Shown here: positions 55,101 to 64,000 of the stretch, piece after piece
Layout: every line of letters starts with the position of its first letter
Numbering within the stretch: position 1 is the first letter of the stretch
DNA from: Bugula neritina
Lineage: Eukaryota; Bryozoa; Gymnolaemata; Cheilostomatida; Bugulidae
Direction: 5' to 3'
Length of the DNA stretch: 64,000 bases
NCBI GenBank assembly: GCA_964035545.1
Contig: OZ037767.1
Span: 27,203,628 to 27,267,627, forward strand
Program-made: the position numbers and the translations under genes
Notes under the pieces: model-generated
The model's database searches: none
Seen by the model: only the letters and a program-made list of their open reading frames with translations
Told to the model about the DNA's origin: nothing

Positions 55101-58100
55101 AACCTGTGCGGATAACAGTGGCTTTCACTGTGGCATTTCCATAGTATCTAGTCTGTAAGACTTGAGTGCCACAGAAGAGAACGTGTCTTTTATACTCATT
55201 AGGACAGAACTTTTCTTCAGCTCTCGTGTGAGGAAGGGGGGTTTTGGTCACTGGCACGCTTTCACCTGATGAATAAAAATAACACAAGCTATTAAATAAT
55301 TATAATGGCAGTTGTTATGGACAATCACAGCTCAATGACAAACCCATGTCCAGAAAAAGCTATATGAAACAAGGTAGTTATACAAATTGAAATAACTACA
55401 ATAATTTAAATAGGCACTGCAACACTGAAATATAATTTTATATTTTTAAAAACAATATTCATAATTTCAAAGCAGATATTTAGTTTTTTTTTTCTAAAAC
55501 AAGGAAATTTGAATTTTGCAAATTCAACTAAATTAATTTGGAGAGACACGGATTAGCACCATCAATGTGAGCTGAATGGGTTAGAAGATCAGTATAAATT
55601 ATGATATAAATTGACCAACAAGAGGAAACAACTCCATTACCTGTGAGCATAGCTTCATTGACTATACAGTTTCCTGACATCAGCACGGCATCACAGAGCA
55701 TCATACAGCCATTGGCTGGAATCTCGATGACATCACCAGGGACTAGCTCATAGTTGGTGATGGTTTTCTTTACTGTGAAATATTATATATATAATCCAAT
55801 GTGTGCCAATAGAGGAAATATTAGGTATCTTATAAGTTTATACCAAAAACAAAGGTTTTAATAAAATAACTAATAGTGAAAATGAACACATTACAACTAG
55901 CCTAAAATAAAAAAGTATAAGTATCCATAGCTGTATTGGTATGCCACCCAAATGTATTGGCAGGCAGCCAATCATTAAAGCTTTCAGGCTTTAAAGCTTT
56001 CACCAAAGCTATTATTAGCTGGCAGGGCTAGTGCTAATTCACTGTACTGCATGAGTCAGTGTGTCATGATCAAACCGCCAGAGAGGAGCATTTTTAGCAT
56101 TATACGCACACACAGTTAGACTCCAATATTTACACTCTTTGTGAAAATAGACTATCGGTTTTGGCATTGTGATGGCAAAGAAGTTTATCTATGCATCAAT
56201 ATTGTAAGTTTTATTAGAATTATAATAGATCATGTCAATTTGTTTGGTTCTGTGATGTTCATAGTGTTTCTCTGACTTTTGATTTATATTGTTACTACTT
56301 ACTTACACAATTTCTATTTTTTCCCATTTTTCTAGGGTACGATTTGAGAGTAAATAAACTTGAAAACCTGTTGCCAAGTTGGCTAGTAGTTAAAGTATAT
56401 CATTCAACCAGACACTAACACAAAACCGATACAATAGCACCTATAACTCACCATTGTCCTTTGAGACAGTGTTGGTTGGTTCAACAGGAGTCTTCACCAT
56501 GTCATGTAAAGTAATAGCTTGCTGAAAGAGAAAATAACTAATAAAATGCTCTGCAGTTCAATATGAAAGGTCAAGTACATTGAAAACAGTGAATAATATA
56601 ATACATTAATGATTAAAGCATTAAAATACTAAAACATAGTATAACATAATACAATACAATGCAACATAGTATAATAAAATAGATCGTAACATTATATAAT
56701 ACAATATAATATTACATAGTCCAGGGAAAGAGAACTCTATTATACTGCTCTCAATGTGAGGTAGAAATTGTTTTTACAATTTTCATTAAAACTGGTTTAT
56801 AATAGAGAACAGCCAAATTCACAAGTATAAAAGTTAACATTAAACATTTAGCCTAACGGAAAAAATTAATATTACTTAAGCCTGATATTTACCAATTAAA
56901 ACACTTCATTGTTTTGTTATAAACAAATTACATGTATTGTTTTGGCCATGTATGATTATAAAGTGACAAATAATCATTAATATATAAAAATAATACTGCT
57001 GCCCACCTTCTTTGTTTCATATAAAGATATAGCAATAGAAATCAGAGATATGAAAGCAATGGTGGCAGCATAATAGTAATAGTTATCTGACATCCATAAA
57101 CCTATGCTGGCAATCTGGAAGATGTAGAATGGATTGAGTACCTACAATAACATAATAAAATAATACAATAATATAATAAAACAATACAATGATATAATAA
57201 AACAATACAATCATATAATATACACAACTTCAGTACTCACTAGTCACCAATACGTGTGAGGAAATATAACACTCAATTATATACTGCAATTATATTGAGA
57301 ATGAAATGATGACTACAGCTTGGCAGAACTAAAGTTTTCACTTTTATAGCAAATAAAATGTTCAATTACAAAAACTTTACATTATAAACAATAAACAATA
57401 AATAAATACATAAAAATTAAGACATAATCACCTCCTCAACAAACAATTTCCCATAAGATTTCACTTCTACATCAATCTCATTCTTTCCATAAACAACTTC
57501 TCTAAAATTAAGTAAACATTGTCGCATGTGATGAATGGTAACTTAAAATGCAGCATTTGGACTGTTACTTGAAAATTGAAATGAAAGAGTAATTTATAAC
57601 CTCTGTCTTTAATTAATTGTTTAAAGATATTATGCCATATAGTACTTTGTGACTGACTAAATTTAAGCAGCTTCGTGTTCTGTACAATACGAAACTAGAT
57701 ACATAGATATATAGGACGATTACCATGTATAAGAAATCATTAGAACACACATACAACACAATGGAACTTATTTCTCTAATCCACAAGTATTTATGCTGGT
57801 AAGCATTAGCTAATCTCAGGGGTTCTGCTGACACAGGAGAATACTAAAAAGGCAGAAGACAAGATATTTCTAGAACTGAGTCTATAAATCTCGCAAGTCA
57901 AACTTACAGAGCAACTCTCTGGCTCTCGTCATTTCCTTCAAACTTCTCATGAAAATCCATACATTTGACTCCAGTATCCAGACCATGAAGTCTTTCATAG
58001 TTTGAAGTTGAGGGTGTCCATATATACCTCACATTATGATGGTCTAGGTATCTAAAGATCTTAGCCTACAAACATTCTCCAACAAATGGAATGGGATGCT

Positions 58101-61064
58101 TAAATATATTAGTACATAAACAATTTCTTTATAGAAAGCTGGTGGTAGAGGTAACATGCAGGCAACTCATAAGGGTTGAGTAGAAAGGAAAAACAATGCG
58201 CTCAGTGTAAGAAGGTTTAAAAAATACCTAAAGAGAGCTAATTTAAATAAATGTGTTGATTAAATCAGAAAAGTGAGTTGGCAACTATATTATTTACAAT
58301 ATAGCCAGAGGAAAGTAAATAAGAGGGGGGGGGAATAGCCCGACACTTTGAACATCGTTTGAATTCAAAGTGATGCCGTTCAACGCATTTTGACAACATT
58401 ACTCTGATGATAGAGCCAATGCTGGGTTCTAGAACTTGCTGTCTTCAGTCAAAATGCTTCTAAATAAACTATCAGTAGCCACTCTACACACTGGCTAGAA
58501 ACAACTTGGCGGATCAAACAGAGTACAGCAACACATTTCAATAACCTACATTTTCACTAAAAAAAACTCCAGCAAAAGCACACAATTTTTCACAAGAATT
58601 ATAATTCAGGCCCAATATTAAAGCTTGTGAGAAACAAGGCTAATGAAAGCTTGCCATTGCTGTAGCTAAACAACCAAGTGACATAGCAGTTAGTGGATAG
58701 TGAGGAGGTGCATGCAATGCCAACAACACACAAGAAATGATGAGAGAAAGGCAAGCATACTGTTCAGTGAACTAGGGAGATAAATGCTTACGTTGGCAAG
58801 GTCCAAGTCTGAGTCCATGTAAATCTATAGAAAACAGAGGTGTGAATTAAATCTAAGTATTGAAAATTGTTTAGTAGAGGTTGTGGATAATATAAAGTAA
58901 TAAAAGATGTACAACTATGTTACTTCCATTAACCATTACTATTATTATTAGCCCAGCTTTCTACTAGTTACCATTACTATTATCTATCATTAGGTTACTA
59001 GTTACTACCACTGCAACTAATTACTAATATCACTAGAGTTTACTGTTCATGGAGTAACTACAACTAACTACTCAAATTACTACTAGAATAATTTCACTAT
59101 AATATACTATTACCAATAACCCGTACTAAATACTGGTACTAGCTATTACTAACTAAGAGCTACTAATATTTGCACTAGGTCAATAGTTACATCAGTACTA
59201 CTTGTTGAACTTGCATCATGATAAAACTTGGTGGGTGTTGATAGAACAAGATAGAAATCTAATCTACCAGACAATAACAGCTCATTCAAGTGTCAACAGA
59301 CAAACAAAACAATAGTGCAATGAGAAAAGTTAACACTGAGATAAGTTAACACTGGGGTCACTGTAGATAAATCATTGCATGTCTAGTAATTTTAGTATAT
59401 TGGATAGTTGAAACACTCCTAGCAATGATAAGCAGCCAAAAGGCTGCCTCAAAACATTCATCCAGCACAATTGCATCATATGACTGTGTGTAGCTTATAT
59501 AAAAATGTCTGACATAATTTAACAAACAGCTGCGACCACCATGCTGCATCAGTTTATTAGTATGACCATTGAACTATAGTTTCAGTTCAGTGAGTATGAC
59601 ATACTAGCCAATCCCTTGCTCGGCATTTTAACAAATTACCATATCGGCGTGAAAAGCAATGGTATTATTGTTACAAAACCAAACTATTCTCTCTGAACGT
59701 GTAAACTAGTTTGGGTTGAAAAAAAACAGTATTAATAATAACATTAACAGAGTGCTTAAAGGTAAGACTATAACTTGTGTATATGAGAAAGAACAGTCCT
59801 AGTGACCAAGAATCCCAAACAAGGTACAGTAACATTGCCTTGAATCTAAACTCCATTCTCATTGGTTAGGAGATTAGATTCTCTCCAACTGCAGCTAGCA
59901 TAACTATGGGTTTGACCAATTGAACAGATGCAGAAGGGATATGAAAACTCAATGAACCAACTGCCAAACAGCAACAATGAAAGTGTACTTGTAGCTGCAG
60001 TGTGAATGAGGTATATACTTCTGTACATAGCAACAACTTACAGTACTTACAGTAACATTGTCCTCTGTGTCAGATATGAGAGCTTGTCTATCATCTGACA
60101 CATCTGAGTTGAAGAACTCATTGGTCTTAGATCTTGATCTGTTGAGCTTACCATTTGGTTGTACAGGCTGCGAATTCGGCCAGTGAAAATATGGGCCTTC
60201 TCTGCAACAACACAAACAGTCTTGATATTGATGCGTGAATTTCTTACCAATATATATTATCATTATATATAGTCACGGCATAAATATATAGGATACACAC
60301 AGTACCCAAATGAAGTAAAAGTAAAATGTAGTTATAAAGAGTTGAAAACCAATAGTAAAGAATTGTTATAAACTTACAGTTCAGAATCAACCTGCTGTTT
60401 AATGACCCAGACTACAAAGTTTTGGTGGTATTTGTCCTATAAAAGAAAGTAGAAAGCTTAGAAACAGTTTTATTTTCTACATTGATATGTGTACCAGTGT
60501 TTACACATACAACAGCTAAAAAGACTCAACCTTAAACATTACTACACAAAAAGCAGTTAAGAAAAATGAGTGACCAAAATATATTTTATATGTTTCAAAC
60601 TTTCATAACTTATTCTCACAGTATAAAATTATAACTATTGTATATCAACACCAAGATGATACGCTGTCATATTAAACAACATATAGAATCTAAAATAAAT
60701 TTAATAAGTTTGTACCTCAAGAATAAACAGATCCGCATCTTGTACAGAACACTTGCTATAGAACAGTCTAACTTTCCAGTTAGGTTTCCAATAGAACACT
60801 AGTATACTAAGAGCAGCAGTAACAATAGCCAACACATAGCTCATTATTGTACCAACAGATGACAGCCGGTACCCAGTTCCCACCTGAAATTATCCAAGTC
60901 AGCGACTTGATTTATTAGTAAGAATACATCTAAGAGTACAGGATGCCGGAGTGAAATAACATAATTATGCAAATAGTTATGTTACTTGACCCTCAGAGAA
61001 TATGGAAGGTACACACCAACTGATCGTCAGTCCCAAAGTTGAGCAGGAGCTTCTTGTGTGGCAT
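46189..61064 (-). CDS. ATP13A3: P5B-type ATPase, ATP13A2/ATP13A3-like polyamine transporter, complete, 1200 aa
   Basis: Twenty-seven minus-strand exons: 61064-61017, 60883-60716, 60436-60378, 60201-60051, 58824-58792, 58065-57908, 57501-57432, 57141-57007, 56521-56452, 55772-55641, 55265-55104, 54705-54548, 54240-54052, 53842-53781, 52904-52760, 52262-52152, 50140-49987, 49581-49339, 49062-48884, 48785-48659, 48577-48364, 48179-48083, 47874-47651, 47546-47395, 47068-46980, 46890-46801, 46371-46189. The total is 1201 codons with consistent phases. Motifs: PGDVIEIP and TGES (341-344) of the actuator; PPALPA (467-472) in TM4, the P5B form; DKTGTLTE with phospho-acceptor Asp510; KGAPE (654-658); MCGDGANDC (876-884). 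P5B pumps export spermine/spermidine from late endosomes and lysosomes. The short N-terminus [16 protein letters not shown] precedes the first hydrophobic segment. Which ATP13A2-5 paralogue it is remains open. Confidence 0.93.
47994..48085 (-). repeat. 23-bp x4 minisatellite spanning the 5' splice site of ATPase exon 48179-48083
   Basis: Plus-strand units start at 47994, 48017, 48040 and 48063, each 23 bp, and a decayed partial unit runs into the exon from 48086. In gene sense each unit repeats the exon end CTTTAC followed by a donor-like (G/A)TGAGTTTATA. The functional donor GTGAGT is in the unit nearest the exon. Of the other three, two keep GTGAGT and one is ATGAGT. Confidence 0.93.
50212..50458. 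repeat. 20-bp minisatellite, about 12 copies, in an ATPase intron
   Basis: Unit TTAGCTATAGCATGTGGGAC, with variants (GGGATT, CAGGTGAGAT) and one irregular unit near 50363. It lies 70-320 bp upstream, in gene sense, of the acceptor of exon 50140-49987, but does not include the splice site. Confidence 0.92.
50459..52151 (-). other. Remainder of the 2-kb ATPase intron
   Basis: No exon is needed here: exons 52262-52152 and 50140-49987 join in phase 0 and continue the expected protein (PGIE then [11 protein letters not shown]). Short open frames have no P-type ATPase motif. It contains the 32-bp duplication at 52056-52119. Confidence 0.6.
52056..52119. repeat. Perfect 32-bp x2 tandem duplication
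   Basis: Units 52056-52087 and 52088-52119 are identical (CATGCTTATTAAAACAGCAT...GAGGC). They lie 33 bp after the donor of exon 52262-52152 in gene sense. Perfect identity suggests a recent event. Confidence 0.93.
52266..52400. repeat. AT-rich tandem repeat of ATAATACACAATAT-type 14-bp units
   Basis: About nine imperfect 14-bp units (ATAATATACAATAT, ATAATACACAATAT, ATAATATACAGTAT). The array begins a few bases upstream, in gene sense, of the acceptor of exon 52262-52152. Confidence 0.8.
52970..53321 (+). mobile_element. TG...CA-bounded element, copy A (solo-LTR-like or MITE-like), 352 bp
   Basis: It begins TGTATCGGTTTTG and ends GGCATACCAATACA. The termini are short inverted repeats (TGTATYGG). 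The flanks are CTTAC on both sides, a 5-bp target-site duplication. The sequence is repeated in inverted orientation at 55932-56433. It has no coding capacity. TG...CA ends with a 5-bp duplication are typical of LTRs, so a solo LTR is the best guess. It sits in the ATPase intron between exons 53842-53781 and 52904-52760. Confidence 0.8.
54355..54520. repeat. AT-rich degenerate tandem repeat, about 50-bp period
   Basis: Repeated blocks of TATTATAATACAA(C/T)...AATGTTGTTCTATGTTA-type sequence, three or four imperfect copies, in the ATPase intron between exons 54705-54548 and 54240-54052. Confidence 0.65.
55932..56433 (-). mobile_element. TG...CA-bounded element, copy B, 502 bp, inverted relative to copy A
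   Basis: It begins TGTATTGGTATGCC, the reverse complement of the end of copy A, and ends AAAACCGATACA. The flanks are ATAGC on both sides, a 5-bp target-site duplication different from that of copy A, so the two inserted independently. It carries about 150 bp (near 56190-56335) absent from copy A. It lies in the ATPase intron between exons 56521-56452 and 55772-55641. Confidence 0.8.
57142..57218 (-). repeat. 20-22-bp tandem repeat forming the polypyrimidine tract of an ATPase acceptor
   Basis: In gene sense, three to four units of ATTGTATTGTTTTATTATAT run directly into the acceptor ...TTATTGTAG of exon 57141-57007. The last partial unit supplies the AG. Confidence 0.8.
58792..58824 (-). other. 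ATP13A3: 33-nt in-frame microexon of the ATPase gene
   Basis: Eleven codons ([11 protein letters not shown]), phase 0-0, with acceptor CTATAG and donor GTAAGC. Flanking exons join in frame with or without it. It lies in the N-terminal cytosolic region, which is variable among P5B ATPases. It is an inferred exon and possibly alternative. Confidence 0.55.
58825..60050 (-). other. 1.2-kb ATPase intron
   Basis: No exon recognised. It holds a stretch rich in ACTATTACTA-type triplets (58930-59170) resembling the other cryptically simple tracts. Confidence 0.5.
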
Positions 61065-61629
61065 ATTTATGTATTTATTGACTGGTGTTAAAGTTTATTG
61101 CACTAAGGTGGATACAACTCCAAATAGAGTAGTTGTCAGCTAATCTTGTCAAACCACATTTTCTACAGCATCTAACAAAAAATAACGTTTTAGAAACTAA
61201 TACAATATTAAAAACAATATGTATTACAATTATCTATATAGCATGTTTTTCATAAAATATCACAGAATAAGTGGTGAAATCCAATGTTGATAACAACACA
61301 AAGATGGCATAGTTAATGGTATATCATTATTAATGTACAAAACTTATACTTGTGACAGAATAATCTTTTTGCAATCAAAAATGGAAACACCAAAATGAGA
61401 AATAGCAAAAATAGATCTAAAAACGTATGAATTTACAACAAAAACAAGATTAAACAATAATGAGAATAATATAAATATTATACTGAAAATTATTAATTGG
61501 AGCTAAAGTTAATATCATAATTTTTTTTACTAGTGGACTATCTCCATTACATTGTAATTATTATTATACAACTTACTATTGATATAAAATAACAAAAATC
61601 ATAATAGCTATATGGCAGAAATTTAACAC

Positions 61630-62270
61630 TAATGCTAATACTAATAGGAGTGTTGCAAACGTACAGTTATTGTGAAATGTTTTTACTTTTAGTTTTTAAA
61701 TTCATTCAATTTTATACAATCACAATGATACTGATAGTAATGATAGTCCTACCTATAGAAAATAAGAATATAGTGATATTCATAGGATGACTCTACTCAC
61801 ACTCATAGTCAACACCATAGTCATACTCAAAGCGATACTGACAGTGAACGGGATAGTCATACTCGTAATGACACCCATTGACATTTACTTTTAGTGATTT
61901 ATTCATCGTGGTCATCGTCATGGTACTCGCACTGTTACTAACGAAAGTAAGTAATAGTAATACTAATAACAATACTAATTGTAATGGTCATACTTGATAC
62001 TGATACTCATAGTGATAGACTGATAGACGATAGTGATAATCGTCATAATAATTATTAGTATTACAGTATTACAGTAATACAGTAATACTATTAGTATTAG
62101 TATTACTATTAGCAGTATTACTATAAGTATAAGTATAACTATAAGTATAAGCATAACATTAACTATTAGTATTAGTTTTACATAGTGAGACTAATAGTAA
62201 TACTAATACTAATAGTAATAGTAATACTAGTACCAGTAGTACTAGTAGTAGTACTCTACTAGTTTAAGTT
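61630..62270. repeat. Cryptically simple tract with period-six CATACT / GATAGT units
   Basis: Shuffled hexamers such as CATAGT, CATACT, GATACT, GATAGT and GTAATA succeed one another for about 640 bp (for example ATAGTCATACTCGTAATGAC near 61852). It is neither a pure microsatellite nor unique DNA. Confidence 0.75.
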
Positions 62271-62310
62271 TAGTAACAAATTTAATGTTTAAAGTTAAAG
62301 TTAATAAATA

Positions 62311-62385
62311 TAATAATTCATATTAAATTTAATTATATTAATAATAATTAATATAATTATTAATTAAATTTAATATGAATTATTA
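62311..62385. repeat. Perfect inverted repeat, 25-bp arms, 25-bp spacer, all A/T-rich
   Basis: Left arm 62311-62335 and right arm 62361-62385 are exact reverse complements (TAATAATTCATATTAAATTT...). The spacer is itself A/T-only. It could extrude as a cruciform. No coding context. Confidence 0.9.
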
Positions 62386-63471
62386 TTATTATATTATTAA
62401 TATTTAATATTTACATTTATTCTTATTGATATTCCTAGTCATAGCCATAGACTATAACTATAAGTATAGTAAAAGTATAACTATTATTTCAACTATAACT
62501 CAAACTGTGGTCTGTAACTCACTAACCGTTACTGTAAGCATAACTATAAGTAATAGTTATAGTATTACTAAGTAATGCAGAGTCTATCAACACCATAAAT
62601 GATTATTTTTCCAACTAATGATGACCAAGTGTAATAGTTGTAGTGTCTAAAACAATATTGTTTACTTAACGGGCTACTATAGCTGGAAAAGCTAGAGCGA
62701 TGTAATACATTATTTTCATAAATTAGCGTACAGCACCGATTCAACTTTGCGCTTTTTTGTCCGAGGGACAATAACTCTCTACAAGTTTGTATAAAAGAAT
62801 TTATTCTATTCGTATGTCATTAAGATTATATGACCACACCGTGCGCGTTACAAAGAACCAACAATATAATTGAGGCGTTTATAAGCACTATATAATAGTA
62901 TCATATAACAATTTGTTTATTTATATTCAACGTCTCACCCATTTAGTACGCCAACAAACTAAAAACTAAAAAGATTATTCTTGCTAAGTATAATTCTTTA
63001 TTTCATATAATTACACAAATTTTATATAAGAGTATAGTGAAAAAAATATAACTTCTATATACAAAATATTCTTTCAACTTTATCAGGACAAAACTTAATA
63101 TCAATGCTAAGTCAAATATCAGCACCATTGCATGAGCAATCAAGTATATTGCTGTACTACTAGTGTTAGTAAATATAGGCCTAGAGGTAATTAATGCCAA
63201 TCTATGGCAACAGCGCAAACATAATTCCTTCATATCATTGGCTAGTAAAGTAGACTAGACACTGGAATGTACAAAATGAATCAAAAAATATCAAAAGCTT
63301 ATGCTAACTACATAAATTGATAAAATAGTAGCTCAGTGTGGTTGTAATCATTGTAATAAAAGTAGTTTAAAATAACAACACTAAATACTGTGTTGGTGGT
63401 CGGCCACCAAGCAAGCATCGCTCACTTAGATCCTGTTTTAAAAATTTATAAATACCAAAGTAACTTTCATT

Positions 63472-63714
63472 AGAACTTGATTTGTTTAATACATGGAGCT
63501 TTGACGACGATGTTTTTCACTTTTAACTGAGAGGAATTGTCCACCCCTGTCAATGATTTTATTGATGGCTGCAACAACTTCTCTAGCTCGTGACTCTGTC
63601 GTCTCAAATGTATGTTGCCGAACACTGGTCGAACTGCTGTCTGACCCAGTGTAGTGAACTCCAAAGGTGGTCTTTCCTGGCAATATTCCAAACAAATACT
63701 ATCATTATGTTGCA
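63472..63714 (-). CDS. Possible terminal exon of an unidentified minus-strand gene (partial)
   Basis: Two overlapping minus-strand frames are open. Frame 1 follows a good acceptor (CTTTTTGCAG at 63715), includes CLEYCQERPPLEF and NIHLRRQSHELEKLLQP, and stops at 63472. Frame 2 would need a weaker AG at 63700-63699, includes GILPGKTTFGVHYTG, HTFETTESRAREVVAAINK and IIDRGGQFLSVK, and stops near 63486. Frame 2 looks more like a folded domain end; frame 1 has the better splice signal. The rest of the gene would lie right of 64000. No family recognised. Confidence 0.35.
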
Positions 63715-64000
63715 CTGCAAAAAGTAATCCTTTACCAACATGAGATTTTGCATCAGTTAAAGATTAACAGCAGATTGGCCAAATATTACAGTAGCTGGTA
63801 TAGCACTTTTTAGCACTAAGGTAAAACAAAGTTTTGATCCTATTTAGTTCACCATAAAAATTAATACAGTTGAAGGTTTTCTGCAATCTAGTGCCTTTTT
63901 CATCCATCAAAAGTGTGAGATGTACTGAATTTACTTTGAATAAAATATAAATAATCGATTTTAGAGGGGAAAGTGTCATTTGAAAGCATTATGTAATGGC

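Larger units (their letters stand above)
61065..63471. other. Upstream region of the P5B ATPase and spacer to the next gene
   Basis: It holds the ATPase 5' UTR and promoter, not located precisely. From 61630 it is dominated by cryptically simple repeats and an AT palindrome. Minus-strand open frames at 62568-62771 and 63003-63233 are AT-driven and carry no recognisable motif. Confidence 0.5.

Overview
The window is nuclear DNA from an invertebrate animal. The evidence is spliced genes with GT/AG introns, a perlecan-type basement-membrane proteoglycan, a CLCA family protein, a C2H2 zinc-finger gene and a P5B ATPase. Base composition is AT-rich, introns run from about 70 bp to 3.6 kb, and microsatellites are abundant. 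I could not assign a phylum from the sequence.

Layout. 122-15823 (+): the 3' part of a perlecan-like gene (five Ig modules, a Ser/Thr linker, then LG-EGF-EGF-LG-EGF-EGF-LG). 17135-28676 (+): a complete 14-exon CLCA-like gene encoding a signal peptide, a metalloprotease-like domain, a VWA domain and a C-terminal membrane segment. 30385-33760 (+): a seven-finger C2H2 protein. 35837-38154 (-): a PRA1 family (ARL6IP5-like) membrane protein. 38747-40526 (-): ribosomal protein eL42 (RPL36A). 41967-42732 and 43805-44297 (+): two tandem paralogues of a small, unrecognised secretory-pathway protein, followed at once by a 1056-bp perfect GT repeat. 46189-61064 (-): a complete 27-exon P5B ATPase of the ATP13A2/3 group. 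63472-63714 (-): a possible terminal exon of a further gene. For the five complete multi-exon genes with recognisable families or domains, the exons I list join in frame and their lengths sum to a multiple of three; the perlecan part also stays in frame to its stop.

The genes are not an operon and share no obvious pathway; this is an ordinary metazoan gene neighbourhood. Perlecan and CLCA act outside the cell or at its surface, PRA1 and the P5B ATPase act in endomembranes, and eL42 is part of the ribosomal E site.

Four observations seem most worth following up. (1) Three separate exon/intron junctions, in two genes, are duplicated as short tandem arrays that carry the 5' splice site (41 bp x5, 38 bp x2, 23 bp x4). 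(2) eL42 has Gln at residue 56, the position whose Pro-to-Gln change gives cycloheximide resistance in yeasts. (3) A pair of small secretory proteins has a conserved N-terminal half and divergent hydrophobic C-termini. (4) Two inverted copies of a TG...CA-bounded element, each with its own 5-bp target-site duplication, lie in introns of the ATPase gene. The CLCA protein also has HQxxH in place of the catalytic HExxH motif.
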